Shown: positions 53,211-62,161 of the stretch, in pieces
Position numbering within the stretch: the stretch's first letter is position 1
Layout of the letters: each line of letters starts with the position of its first letter
From: Chryseobacterium sp. C-71
GTDB lineage: Bacteria > Bacteroidota > Bacteroidia > Flavobacteriales > Weeksellaceae
Direction: 5' to 3'
DNA: 64,000 bases
Assembly (NCBI RefSeq): GCF_020911865.1
Contig: NZ_CP087131.1
Coordinates: forward strand, 744,001-808,000
Translations under genes and position numbers: made by a program
The notes under the pieces: generated by a model
Databases searched by the model: none
Told to the model about the DNA's origin: nothing
What the model saw: only the letters and a program-made list of their open reading frames with translations

Positions 53211-54210
53211 ACTTTTAATAGAGCAAATGTATCGAAGTTTAGAACCAAATGCAGAAATCACCCATGATGATCACATTTATGATGAGCGTGCAAAAATTTC
53301 TAGACAAATAGATGTTTCAATTAAATATCAGTTTGCGGGAACTGATCACTTGATAATTGTTCAGGCAAAAGACTATAAAATTAAAGCTGACATAAAAGTG
53401 GTCGATCAGTTTCAGCAGGTAATTGAAGATGTAAATGCTAACAAAGGTATACTAATTTGTTCTAAGGGATTTAGTTCAGCAGCTCTTAATAAAGCAAAGA
53501 GTTATGGTATTGAATGCTTGACAGTATATTCTGCTTTAGATAAAAGGTGGGAGACAATTTTAAAAATACCTGTTAGAAAGGTTGTTCATGAGTTTTCACT
53601 TAATTTTGAAATGTCTTTAGATGTAGCTCACAGAGCAGGTAAAGAAACTAAAATGTTTATCGACACATTTTCTTATGATGGTTTAAATGTCATAAGTCTG
53701 GTAGACATTATACAAGATAATATTATTGACAAGATGGGTTGGGAGTACATTAAACAATCAAAAAATCTTAAGATTGATCTAAAAAAATTAGGATTATTTC
53801 ATTCTTTAAATGATGAAATGGTGCATCTTAATAAGGGGTATTTAGAAATTTTTTATAGAAAAAGTTCCATAAAAAATTTCTATGTAAAACCTACTAATTA
53901 TATATATGCCTCAGACCATATTAAAAGTACTAACAAATTACATGATTTAACTATAGCTCATGAAACACTTGAAGAGATTATTACTAGTGACCAAGAAAAT
54001 GATAAAGATTTGAGAGAGAATCCTATAATTTCTGTTAACGTCTTTCGTTATATGGCTGACGATTTATGTTTTACTTCTTCTTCTTTTTCACTAAATTTTA
54101 ACGGTCGAATCACAGGGGATTTTATACTGAAAGGAAATAAGTTTATTAAAAACGATGAAAGAGGGCAAGAGATTTTAAATTTAGAAGATATTTTGAGAAA
54201 CAGACAATAA
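53188..54210 (+). CDS. Mrr-like restriction endonuclease-fold protein
   Basis: 340 residues. The N-terminal 115 residues are a restriction-endonuclease fold of the Mrr type: KEYELLIEQMYRSL, RQIDVSIKYQ with the active-site Asp, LIIVQAKDYK with the QxK variant of the catalytic motif, then VDQFQQVIEDVNANKGILIC and SSAALNKAKSYGIECLTV. The 220-residue C-terminal part is without a known domain and may recognise the target. Mrr enzymes cut modified DNA. Low-G+C cargo of the tRNA-fMet island. Confidence 0.82.
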   Translation: MKAGKEYELLIEQMYRSLEPNAEITHDDHIYDERAKISRQIDVSIKYQFAGTDHLIIVQAKDYKIKADIKVVDQFQQVIEDVNANKGILICSKGFSSAALNKAKSYGIECLTVYSALDKRWETILKIPVRKVVHEFSLNFEMSLDVAHRAGKETKMFIDTFSYDGLNVISLVDIIQDNIIDKMGWEYIKQSKNLKIDLKKLGLFHSLNDEMVHLNKGYLEIFYRKSSIKNFYVKPTNYIYASDHIKSTNKLHDLTIAHETLEEIITSDQENDKDLRENPIISVNVFRYMADDLCFTSSSFSLNFNGRITGDFILKGNKFIKNDERGQEILNLEDILRNRQ

Positions 54211-54236
54211 AGTGTTGTTTACGGATTTAAATAGTA

Positions 54237-54508
54237 TTAGTCTTTTCTATGTGGTGAATTTATTAATTCAGCCTTTTTGCACAAGAGATGTGTAAAGTAA
54301 GATTTCTCTCCGGTTTTCGGTTCAGTATAGATTTCACTTTCCATTTTGATGTTTAGCATCCACGATTCCCATTTTTTCATCTCCAGATAAAAGGACTGAA
54401 TAAGCATCTGACTTCAAAATGCTGTTTCTTTTCGTCTCCTTCGAACTCGACAATAATCGATTTGTCTGAAGTCTTGACTTCTTCCCGGATGATTGCTTTA
54501 AGTTTCAT
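54237..54508 (-). pseudogene. small island gene with a frameshift
   Basis: From the ATG at 54508: MKLKAIIREEVKTSDKSIIV, EFEGDEKKQHFEV, then out of frame. A second piece in the neighbouring frame reads MLIQSFYLEMKKWESWMLNI and SEIYTEPKTGEKSYFTHLL to a stop at 54237. Joined, about 90 residues. A phage or island protein of unknown function, broken by a one-base shift. Confidence 0.6.
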
Positions 54509-54569
54509 TACTAAGTATTTATGTCTGTAATTTTTGAAACAAAAAAGAGTCCAATTAAGACTCTTGCAA

Positions 54570-54779
54570 TTATTTCGGCAACATTATCATTCTTGCATTA
54601 CTTCCTTCACGAAAAACAATCAGTTTTCTATTGACCATATTTTGCAAAAATGCATTTCTTTGCGGAATAGGCATATTTAGAATATGATCGAAATCTCCAA
54701 AGAAATTCCCATTGTTTCCTCCAGTATCTTTGTGTTTCTTTTTTACAATCTAAAGGATTTTCATTTCCATTTCTTCCAT
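54570..54779 (-). pseudogene. small island gene with an in-frame TAG
   Basis: The frame starts MEEMEMKIL, is stopped by TAG (54752-54750), and continues in the same frame for 59 codons (KKKHKDTGGNNGNFFGDFD, IPQRNAFLQNMVNRKL, to LPK, stop at 54570). A terminator-like stem AAGAGTC / GACTCTT (54545-54565) follows. Unknown protein. Either a nonsense mutation or an overlooked downstream start. Confidence 0.55.
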
Positions 54780-54881
54780 AAATCTAAATTAATTACTATT
54801 CTAAAAACATTGAGTAGTCTAATTAGATTCAGAGATTTCAATAAACAAATTTCTTCAAGTACAATCTTTAATTAGTTATAC

Positions 54882-54913
54882 AAAAAAAGGAGAACTACTT
54901 TCGTAATTCTCCT
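54882..54913 (-). terminator. terminator of the tRNA-fMet array
   Basis: Minus strand stem AGGAGAATTAC / GTAGTTCTCCT with loop GAAA and seven T. It is part of the att repeat and is duplicated at 51390-51420. Confidence 0.85.
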
Positions 54914-54915
54914 AT

Positions 54916-54939
<24 letters not shown>
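54883..54939 (+). repeat. tRNA-proximal attachment-site repeat
   Basis: Second copy of the 52-bp (57 bp with one mismatch) repeat found at 51390. It overlaps the 3' end of the first tRNA-fMet gene. Confidence 0.85.
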
Positions 54940-54991
<52 letters not shown>

Positions 54992-55030
54992 GTGTATCTT
55001 TAGAGTGTTTACCGAAAACACTTAACTTAG

Positions 55031-55103
<73 letters not shown>

Positions 55104-55142
55104 GTGTATCTTTAGAGTGCTTACCGAAAGCACTTAACTTAG

Positions 55143-55215
<73 letters not shown>

Positions 55216-55255
55216 GTGTATTTTTAGAGTGTTTACCGAAAACACTTAAACTTAG

Positions 55256-55328
<73 letters not shown>

Positions 55329-55339
55329 ATATTGGATTG

Positions 55340-55369
55340 CAAATGTACGAATAAATTTTAACATTACAA
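55340..55369 (-). promoter_or_regulatory. promoter of the tRNA-fMet array
   Basis: Minus strand TTG (55369-55367), 19 bases, TACATTTG (55347-55340): a full consensus match. The expected start is only a few bases before copy 4 (55328). Confidence 0.8.
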
Positions 55370-55416
55370 GGATTTCTTTTAAATACAGCATTTTCGCTCA
55401 ATAATTTAAATATTTG

Positions 55417-55424
55417 TATCTTTG
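55417..55424 (+). promoter_or_regulatory. -7 box of the Sua5-like gene, apparently leaderless
   Basis: TATCTTTG, perfect TAnnTTTG, ends 4 bases before the ATG at 55429, so transcription would begin at or next to the start codon. Confidence 0.55.
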
Positions 55425-55428
55425 TTAT

Positions 55429-56040
55429 ATGGCAAAAATACTAAGAATTTACCCCAACAATCCTCAGGAAAACCTTATCAATGAGGTGATTAAATCCCTG
55501 AATAATGGCGGACTGATTATTTATCCGTCTGATACTGTTTATGCATTGGGCTGTAATATTTTTGATATTAAGGCCATGGAAAAGCTCGCTCAGATTAAAA
55601 AACAGAAACTGGATAAAGCAAAATTCTCCATTATCTGTAATGATCTCAGCCACCTTTCTGATTTTACAAGACCCATCGACACTTCAGTTTTCAGATTTTT
55701 GAAGAGTCACCTTCCAGGTCCATTCACTTTTATTTTGGAAGCTAATAAAGCATTGCCTTTAGCTTATAAAAATCACAAAACAGTTGGTATCAGAGTTCCG
55801 GATCATCCGATTCCGCAATTGATAGTTGAAAAATTGGGACATCCGATTGCATCAACGTCGATAAAAGATGACGATGAAATCATTGAATATTCCACTGATC
55901 CTGAATTGATTGCTGAGAAATATGATCATTTAGTAGATATTGTTATTGATTCCGGATATGGTGATAATGTTGCTTCTACCATTGTAGATCTGACATCAGG
56001 CGAGCCGGAAATAATCAGACAAGGAAAAGGAGAAATTTAG
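55429..56040 (+). CDS. Sua5/YciO/YrdC-family protein (threonylcarbamoyl-AMP synthase-like)
   Basis: 203 residues from the ATG at 55429 (MAKILRIYPNNPQENLIN); an upstream TTG is inside the promoter box. Single YrdC domain: GGLIIYPSDTVYALGCNIFD, KRKK-like LAQIKKQKLDKAKFSI, HLPGPFTFILEA, TVGIRVPDHPI and STSIKDDDE. TsaC/Sua5 proteins make threonylcarbamoyl-AMP for the t6A tRNA modification. The YciO subgroup may differ in activity, and I cannot decide which this is. First gene of a four-gene run. Confidence 0.85.
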   Translation: MAKILRIYPNNPQENLINEVIKSLNNGGLIIYPSDTVYALGCNIFDIKAMEKLAQIKKQKLDKAKFSIICNDLSHLSDFTRPIDTSVFRFLKSHLPGPFTFILEANKALPLAYKNHKTVGIRVPDHPIPQLIVEKLGHPIASTSIKDDDEIIEYSTDPELIAEKYDHLVDIVIDSGYGDNVASTIVDLTSGEPEIIRQGKGEI

Positions 56041-56055
56041 AAGCATTCTTACAAT

Positions 56056-56757
56056 ATGAGTCTCAACGGAAAATATGCTGTAGGCATTGCACTTACTTTT
56101 GTGCTGCTTGTACTGTCAATGCTTTATTCAATTCCTTTAATTAATTTATTTTTTAATTTTAAAACATTAACCACTGAACTCTTTTTCTACAACAGACTGT
56201 CACTGTGGTTGGTTTTAATTCTTGTATTATTTTATAATTTTTTCATTGAGAATCGATCATTCTTCGTTTGGGAAGACAAAAAATATTCAGCCGGTTTTTA
56301 TTTGGGTGCAGTAATTTGCCTTTATCTTATCTGTGTGATTGGTGGAACATTTTTGAATGGAATTATCAAGTTGCTCACTCATGAAAAAGTCAGTGATAAA
56401 TTGCTACATCTCAGTTATATTTTTAAAAACAATTACTTTCTGATCATTTTCACCTGTCTTACAGCGGGAGTTATTGAAGAACTATTGATGCGGGCTTACA
56501 TTCAGCCTAGAATTGAAAAAATATACAACAGTCCGGTTTTAGGAATTACCATTTCAGCTTTGTTATTTGGAATTCTACACAGCACTTACGGAACAATTGG
56601 TCAGGTTGTTATTACTTTTTTTATCGGAATTGTATTTGCGCTGTTTTACAAAAAATATTCAAATATTAAAATTTTGATCATCTGTCATTTTATGTTTGAC
56701 TTTATCTCTTTAATGCTTATGAATCTGACTGATCTTAAAAACTTATCTTCTATTTAA
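56056..56757 (+). CDS. CPBP-family intramembrane protease (Abi/CAAX type)
   Basis: 233 residues, six or seven membrane helices. The family motifs are EELLMR (Glu141, Glu142, Arg146), FGILHSTYG and ICHFMFDF, giving the Glu/His set of intramembrane glutamyl proteases. Substrates are unknown; related proteins process prenylated peptides or bacteriocins. 15 bases after the Sua5-like gene. Confidence 0.9.
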   Translation: MSLNGKYAVGIALTFVLLVLSMLYSIPLINLFFNFKTLTTELFFYNRLSLWLVLILVLFYNFFIENRSFFVWEDKKYSAGFYLGAVICLYLICVIGGTFLNGIIKLLTHEKVSDKLLHLSYIFKNNYFLIIFTCLTAGVIEELLMRAYIQPRIEKIYNSPVLGITISALLFGILHSTYGTIGQVVITFFIGIVFALFYKKYSNIKILIICHFMFDFISLMLMNLTDLKNLSSI

Positions 56758-56760
56758 ACT

Positions 56761-57519
56761 ATGAAAATCATAACCTCTCCTGCAAAATTAATGAACACAG
56801 AAAACTCAACAGATCTGTTGAGAAGTACAACCCCGAAATTCATTGAAGAAGCGGAATTCATCCATTCTTTTTTAAAACATAAATCTCCAAAATATCTTTC
56901 TGAACTGATGGAAATCTCTCCAAAACTGGCAGATGAAAACTGGGAAAGAAATCAAAAATGGAAAGCAAAACCAAACGCAAAAGAATCTGCTCCCGCAATG
57001 TTTGCCTTTACAGGAGAAGTTTACAGAGGATTAGATGCGAAAACTTTAGATAAAAAAGCAGTAGATTATCTTCAGAAAAATTACAGAATGCTTTCCGGAT
57101 TGTACGGTTTGCTTAAACCTTCCGACAAGGTCATGTTGTATCGACTGGAAATGGGAAGACCATTTGAATTTGATGAATACAAAAATCTCTACAGCTTCTG
57201 GACTGAAAAAGTGACAGAACAGCTTAATTCTGAAATGAAAAAGAACGAACCTCTTCTCTTTTTATGCAGCAATGAATACGGAAAAGTGATCGACCGAAAA
57301 AAGCTCAACCACAAAATCATCGATTTTGAATTTTATGAATTGAGAGAAGGAAAGCTCAAAACCATCGTGGTTTATACAAAACATGCGAGAGGTTTGGTTG
57401 TGAGATTCTGCGCAGAAACCCAAGCAAAAACGTTGAATGACGTAAAGGCGTTCAACTATGAAGGTTACAGAATTAATGAGGAAAAATCTACGGATACTAA
57501 ATTGGTTTTTACAAGATAA
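56761..57519 (+). CDS. yaaA: peroxide stress protein YaaA (DUF328/UPF0246)
   Basis: 252 residues. MKIITSPAKLMN, the APAMFAFTGEVYRGLDAKTL motif, RMLSGLYGLLKPSDKVMLYR, and the C-terminal YEGYRINEEKS match YaaA. The E. coli protein lowers free iron in peroxide-stressed cells and binds DNA. Spacing is 3 bases to the gene before it and none to the gene after it. Confidence 0.93.
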   Translation: MKIITSPAKLMNTENSTDLLRSTTPKFIEEAEFIHSFLKHKSPKYLSELMEISPKLADENWERNQKWKAKPNAKESAPAMFAFTGEVYRGLDAKTLDKKAVDYLQKNYRMLSGLYGLLKPSDKVMLYRLEMGRPFEFDEYKNLYSFWTEKVTEQLNSEMKKNEPLLFLCSNEYGKVIDRKKLNHKIIDFEFYELREGKLKTIVVYTKHARGLVVRFCAETQAKTLNDVKAFNYEGYRINEEKSTDTKLVFTR

Positions 57520-58371
57520 ATGACAATTTCAGAATTAAAAAAGTACTTTAAAACGGAACTTTCAGGATTGTATACAGATTCTGAAACAGACTTTCTATAT
57601 TCAGTCTTTGTTGAGAAAATTTTAGGTTTAAATCAAATTCAACAAAGGATGATGTCTGATCAGCAATTATCAGATGTAAACGAAAATCATTTTCAAAATA
57701 TTCTTTCCGAATTGAAAATCGGAAAACCTTATCAGCATATTTTAGGTGAAACTGAATTTTACGGAATGACTTTTTTTGTGAATGAAAATGTATTGATTCC
57801 CCGTCCGGAAACTGAAGAATTGCTGGAAATGGCCATTCAGAAAATTCAAAATTCAGATTTTGATGTTCAGGGTTTAAAGATTTTAGACATTGGAACCGGA
57901 AGCGGGATTATTCCTTTGGTTTTGAAGAAATATTTTCCAAATGCTGAAATTTCATCAATTGATTTTTCGGAAAAAGCTTTGGAAGTTGCGAAAAGAAATG
58001 CAGAATTTCATCAGCTCGAAGTTAATTTTATTCATGCAGATTATTTGAATTTTAAATTGAATGAAAACTATGATATTATCATTTCAAATCCACCATATAT
58101 CGGGATTGAGGAAGAAATAGAAATTGAAAATTCTGTAAAAGGATTTGAACCTACAATCGCTCTTTTCTCGCCAACATCAGACGCTTTAATTTTTTATAAA
58201 AAGATTGCAGAAGATTCTATAAAGCATTTAAATAAAAACGGTTTTTTGTTCTTAGAGATCAATCAAAAATTAGGTTCGGAAACTTTGGAATTATATCAAG
58301 ATATTCTCTCAAATGCTGAATTGATAAAAGATTTAAGCGGAAACGACCGTTTTGTGATTGGTTTGAAATAA
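57520..58371 (+). CDS. prmC: peptide chain release factor N5-glutamine methyltransferase
   Basis: 283 residues. N-terminal helical domain; PYQHILGETEFYG and LIPRPETEEL precede the SAM site LDIGTGSGIIPLVL. The NPPY motif for glutamine binding is at 190-193 (SNPPYIG). PrmC methylates the GGQ glutamine of release factors. Starts on the base after the yaaA stop. A terminator shared with the convergent rhomboid gene follows. Confidence 0.95.
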   Translation: MTISELKKYFKTELSGLYTDSETDFLYSVFVEKILGLNQIQQRMMSDQQLSDVNENHFQNILSELKIGKPYQHILGETEFYGMTFFVNENVLIPRPETEELLEMAIQKIQNSDFDVQGLKILDIGTGSGIIPLVLKKYFPNAEISSIDFSEKALEVAKRNAEFHQLEVNFIHADYLNFKLNENYDIIISNPPYIGIEEEIEIENSVKGFEPTIALFSPTSDALIFYKKIAEDSIKHLNKNGFLFLEINQKLGSETLELYQDILSNAELIKDLSGNDRFVIGLK

Positions 58372-58390
58372 GATTATCAATACAAACATT

Positions 58391-58424
58391 CAAAAAAAAT
58401 CGGTTATCTCTAACCGATTCTTTT
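58391..58424. terminator. bidirectional terminator
   Basis: Stem AATCGGTTA / TAACCGATT (58398-58406 / 58411-58419), loop TCTC, with A and T runs on both sides. It overlaps the end of the rhomboid gene. Confidence 0.87.
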
Positions 58425-59063
58425 CTTTATAAATATTTCGTAAGATAAATAGAGAAGTGGTAATGCCATAATTCCTATAAATAAAGAATTTTCTATAGCT
58501 GCTTCAGGTTGGTTGGCAATTGCATAAACCAAACCAAAAAAAGCACCACCTAAGTGAGCAGCGTGTCCTAAGTTATCCCATTGCTTTGGATTTAGCATCA
58601 TGTACACAGAATATCCAAAGTAAAGCAAACCGAAGATAAATCCGGGAATTGGAATTGGAATAAAAAATAGATATAGACTCATATTGGGAGCCATAGCGAT
58701 AGCCGCAAACAAAACCCCTGAAACTCCTCCACTTGCACCGATTGCAGAATACCAAGGTTGCTTCTGATAAATAAAAAGAGAAAAAATGTTTCCCAAAAGA
58801 ATTGATCCTATATAAATAATAATAAATCCTACAGTGCCAAATCCTTCCAAAATTACAGGTCCAAAAAAATACAATGTCATCATATTAAATAACAGATGCA
58901 TAATATCAGCATGTAGAAAACCAGCAGAAAGCAATCGTAGGTATTCTTTTTTATTTCGAATTGCTCCAACGTTAAATTTATATTTTTCAAAAATAACCTG
59001 ATTATTAAAAGCGATGAAGCTTATAATCGCAGTAATTGCTATAGTTATGAATAAAATTCCCAT
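58410..59063 (-). CDS. rhomboid-family intramembrane serine protease
   Basis: 217 residues, six membrane helices. Catalytic Ser111 in GASGGVSG and His170 in HAAHLGG make the dyad. HADIMHLLFNMM at 51-62 is the usual helix-2 motif. Rhomboids cut membrane-anchored proteins inside the bilayer. It starts 11 bases after parC and is probably the last gene of the parE-parC operon. Confidence 0.92.
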   Translation of the reverse strand: MGILFITIAITAIISFIAFNNQVIFEKYKFNVGAIRNKKEYLRLLSAGFLHADIMHLLFNMMTLYFFGPVILEGFGTVGFIIIYIGSILLGNIFSLFIYQKQPWYSAIGASGGVSGVLFAAIAMAPNMSLYLFFIPIPIPGFIFGLLYFGYSVYMMLNPKQWDNLGHAAHLGGAFFGLVYAIANQPEAAIENSLFIGIMALPLLYLSYEIFIKKRIG

Positions 59064-59074
59064 ATTTTCTTTTC

Positions 59075-61657
59075 TTAATTCTCAGTATTTCCACCTTCAA
59101 ACAAATCGCCAATCGTACCGCCATCATCATCTGCTGATGGAGTAAAATCTGGTTCTTCGTAAACTTCCAGCTCCTCTTCTTCTGGCTCTGGGATGGTAAT
59201 ATTGATGTTTTTTACTTTAAATTTTGTGAACTGATTTCCGATGGCTTTTATACCTTTTATTGCGATGAACTCATCGATGTTTACAGTTTCAGGATCACGT
59301 TCTTTTCCTTTATCTTTTGCAAAAATGATTTCAGCAGTTGCGCCATTTGACACTAAAATCCTTTCAATAAAAGACTTCGGATGTTCAGACGGCATAAAGG
59401 TCTGCGGATTGATCGTATTCTCAAGCAAAAATCTCTTGATAAAATAAATATCTTTTTCGCCGTCATAATAAATACAGGTAATTGGCTGTTGCGGTCGCCA
59501 CTTTTCAAGGATGATGTATTCGTCATCAAAACGGTTTCCAAGATCAAAACTGATTAATTTTGCTTCGCCTTGCGAATTGATGGTCAGAATTTTATCATCT
59601 CCTTTGAAGCTTCCCAACAACGTTCCTCTCACATCTGCATTCAGACGTCTTACCGTCTCATCAAACCAGATTTTTCTTGGTGCTAAAGTAGAAACACCTT
59701 CTTCTTTTAAATCTACTTTTTTGACTGAATATTTGGTAACTAAATTTCCTTTAGAATCACGGCCTTTGATACCTATTTCTGAGAAATCAATATCCATTTT
59801 GTTTTTTCTGATTCTTGGATTTGGCTTTAAAAGTACCGTCACTGTTTCTGCTTCACCGTTGGGATTGGCTGAAAAATAAAGAGTTTCAGAACCTTTTGCA
59901 TCTGAAGCTAAACGATAATCTGTATTTCTGGTCACACCCGTTACAGAAAAACGCTTCATGTAGTAAGGACCTTGCATTCCTTCACGATAAATCATGTTGT
60001 AAACCGTACGCTTGTCATTTTTCTTCCAGATAGCAACGTGCAGAATGTCTTTTCCAATGAAAGTTTTGGCTTCCACCTTTACGACTTTCATGCTACCATC
60101 TTTTCTGAACGTGATGATGTCGTCAATGTCTGAACAATCAAACAAAAACTGGTCTTTTCTTAATGAAGTTCCCACGAAACCTTCTTCAAAATTAGCATAG
60201 AATTTTTCGTTGGCAACGGCAACTTTTGATGCGTCGATGGTATCGAAAATCCTCAATTCCGTTTTACGTTCTCTGCCTTTTCCGTATTTTTTCTGAATAT
60301 TTAAATAATAATCAATCGCATACGCAATCAGATTGGCCAAATGATGTCTTACCTGCTCTATTTTACCTTCGAGTGATAATATATTTTCTTTAAATTTATC
60401 TAAATCGAATCTTGAAATTCTTTTGATTCTGATTTCAGTCAATCTCAGAATATCTTCTTCCGTAACTTCTCTTAAAAGATGCGCCGTGTGAGGTTTTAGC
60501 CCAATTGCAATCGTTTTTAAAACATCTTCCCAGCTTTTCACCTCTTCAATATCGTGATAGATTCTGTTTTCGATGAAAATTCTTTCCAATGAAGAAAAAT
60601 GCCAGCTTTCCTGCAATTCATTGAGTTCTATTTCCAATTCTTTTTTCAATAACGAAACCGTATGATCGGTATTCATTCTTAGAATTTCAGAAACATTCAG
60701 GAACATCGGTTTGTCACCAACAATTACACACGCATTTGGTGAAATCGTTACCTGACAATCGGTAAATGCATATAAAGCATCAATTGTTTTGTCGGGCGAA
60801 ACTTCATTATGAAGATAAATCAGAATCTCAACTTTATCTGAAGTATTGTCTTCAATTTTTTTGATCTTAATTTTTCCTTTTTCGTTGGCTTTAATGATCG
60901 AATCAATCAAATCGCCGGTGTTTTTAGAAAAAGGAAGCTCAGAAATCATCAAAGTATGTTTGTCGACCTGAGAAATTTTGGCTCTGGCTCTTACTTTTCC
61001 GCCTCTGTGACCGTCGTTGTATTCTGAAACATCAAGAAAACCAGCCGTCAGAAAATCCGGGAAAATTTCAAATTTTTTGCCTTTTAGATGAGCAACAGAA
61101 GCATTAATTAATTCATTAAAGTTATGAGGAAGAATCTTAGTAGAAAGTCCTACTCCAATTCCTTCAACACCCTGTGCCAAAAGCAAAGGAAATTTTACGG
61201 GTAAATCTACTGGTTCGTTATTTCTGCCATCATAAGACTTTGACCAAACCGTAGTTTTAGGATTGAAGACCACTTCCAAAGCGAAAGGCGTCAGTCTTGC
61301 TTCAATATATCTCGCAGCCGCAGCAGAATCTCCTGTATAAATATTCCCCCAGTTTCCTTGTGTATCAATCAGTAATTCTCTTTGTCCGATTCCTACCATC
61401 GCATCGGTAATCGATGCATCACCGTGCGGGTGATATTTCATCGTATTTCCGACAATATTGGCAACTTTGTTGTATCTGCCGTCCTCAAGCTCACGCATAG
61501 AGTGCATAATTCTACGCTGAACAGGCTTGAATCCATCATAAACAGACGGAATAGCTCTATCTAAAATTACATAAGATGCATAATCCAGAAACCAGTCTTT
61601 GTACAGTCCTGAAACTTTTTTTAAGCTTTCGCCTTCGTGAGAGTTTTCTTCTATCAT
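59075..61657 (-). CDS. parC: DNA topoisomerase IV subunit A (GyrA/ParC type)
   Basis: 860 residues. The breakage-reunion domain has KPVQRRIMHSM, VANIVGNTMKYHPHGDAS and the active-site Tyr117 in AAARYIEARLT. A C-terminal beta-pinwheel part follows, ending in an acidic tail (EEEELEVYEEPDF). The pairing with parE in one operon and the lack of a GyrA box argue for topoisomerase IV, which separates daughter chromosomes, rather than gyrase. Confidence 0.93.
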   Translation of the reverse strand: MIEENSHEGESLKKVSGLYKDWFLDYASYVILDRAIPSVYDGFKPVQRRIMHSMRELEDGRYNKVANIVGNTMKYHPHGDASITDAMVGIGQRELLIDTQGNWGNIYTGDSAAAARYIEARLTPFALEVVFNPKTTVWSKSYDGRNNEPVDLPVKFPLLLAQGVEGIGVGLSTKILPHNFNELINASVAHLKGKKFEIFPDFLTAGFLDVSEYNDGHRGGKVRARAKISQVDKHTLMISELPFSKNTGDLIDSIIKANEKGKIKIKKIEDNTSDKVEILIYLHNEVSPDKTIDALYAFTDCQVTISPNACVIVGDKPMFLNVSEILRMNTDHTVSLLKKELEIELNELQESWHFSSLERIFIENRIYHDIEEVKSWEDVLKTIAIGLKPHTAHLLREVTEEDILRLTEIRIKRISRFDLDKFKENILSLEGKIEQVRHHLANLIAYAIDYYLNIQKKYGKGRERKTELRIFDTIDASKVAVANEKFYANFEEGFVGTSLRKDQFLFDCSDIDDIITFRKDGSMKVVKVEAKTFIGKDILHVAIWKKNDKRTVYNMIYREGMQGPYYMKRFSVTGVTRNTDYRLASDAKGSETLYFSANPNGEAETVTVLLKPNPRIRKNKMDIDFSEIGIKGRDSKGNLVTKYSVKKVDLKEEGVSTLAPRKIWFDETVRRLNADVRGTLLGSFKGDDKILTINSQGEAKLISFDLGNRFDDEYIILEKWRPQQPITCIYYDGEKDIYFIKRFLLENTINPQTFMPSEHPKSFIERILVSNGATAEIIFAKDKGKERDPETVNIDEFIAIKGIKAIGNQFTKFKVKNINITIPEPEEEELEVYEEPDFTPSADDDGGTIGDLFEGGNTEN

Positions 61658-61666
61658 TACTTCTTA

Positions 61667-62140
61667 CTATCTTCTTTCTTTATTTGCTTTGACTATTTTA
61701 TTGAGTGAAATTTTCAAATCGTTAACTTCTTTTTTTGTTAAATAAGAAATTTCATATTTTAACATGGTCGAACCACTATTTTTACTGGAAATGGTTAAAT
61801 ACAATCTTTTAACATAAAAAATAGTGATCACATCATATTTAATGAGTTTGTATTTTGGAAATTCATCGCTTAATGCCTTGCTTAGAAATGGAATAATGTT
61901 TCTGTTTCTAAAATGGATCGCTTCTCCGTCGCTGTCATATTCAAAAATCTGCCTTCCATTAAGGTAGAAAAAAATTAATAAAATGAGTGGAGTGATGATT
62001 AAAAGATAGCTTTCAACTCCTAAAATATTAAATCTATATTCCTCTAATAGAAATGCAATAATTCCACCCAATAACATCATCAATAATAATGTATTAACAA
62101 AATTATAGATGGGAGCTTTGTTTCGGTTACTTAGTCTCAT
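61667..62140 (-). CDS. hypothetical membrane protein between parE and parC
   Basis: 157 residues. Two membrane segments (FVNTLLLMMLLGGIIAFLL at about 14-32, YLLIITPLILLIFFYL at about 41-56) are followed by a soluble PH-like domain (IFEYDSDGEAIHFRNRN, KYKLIKYDVITIFYVKRLYL). Similar small PH-like membrane proteins are common in Bacteroidota, without known function. Spacings of 21 and 9 bases to its neighbours put it in the topoisomerase operon. Confidence 0.75.
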   Translation of the reverse strand: MRLSNRNKAPIYNFVNTLLLMMLLGGIIAFLLEEYRFNILGVESYLLIITPLILLIFFYLNGRQIFEYDSDGEAIHFRNRNIIPFLSKALSDEFPKYKLIKYDVITIFYVKRLYLTISSKNSGSTMLKYEISYLTKKEVNDLKISLNKIVKANKERR

Positions 62141-62161
62141 TTGTGGTGGTGTTCTTTACAA

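Noticed and set aside
54684..54875. Plus-strand open frame in the island
   Set aside because: Antisense to the broken gene at 54570-54779, with low-complexity Phe/Ser/Leu composition.
59511..59879. 122-codon plus-strand frame inside parC
   Set aside because: Antisense to a conserved gene; no start signal or family pattern.
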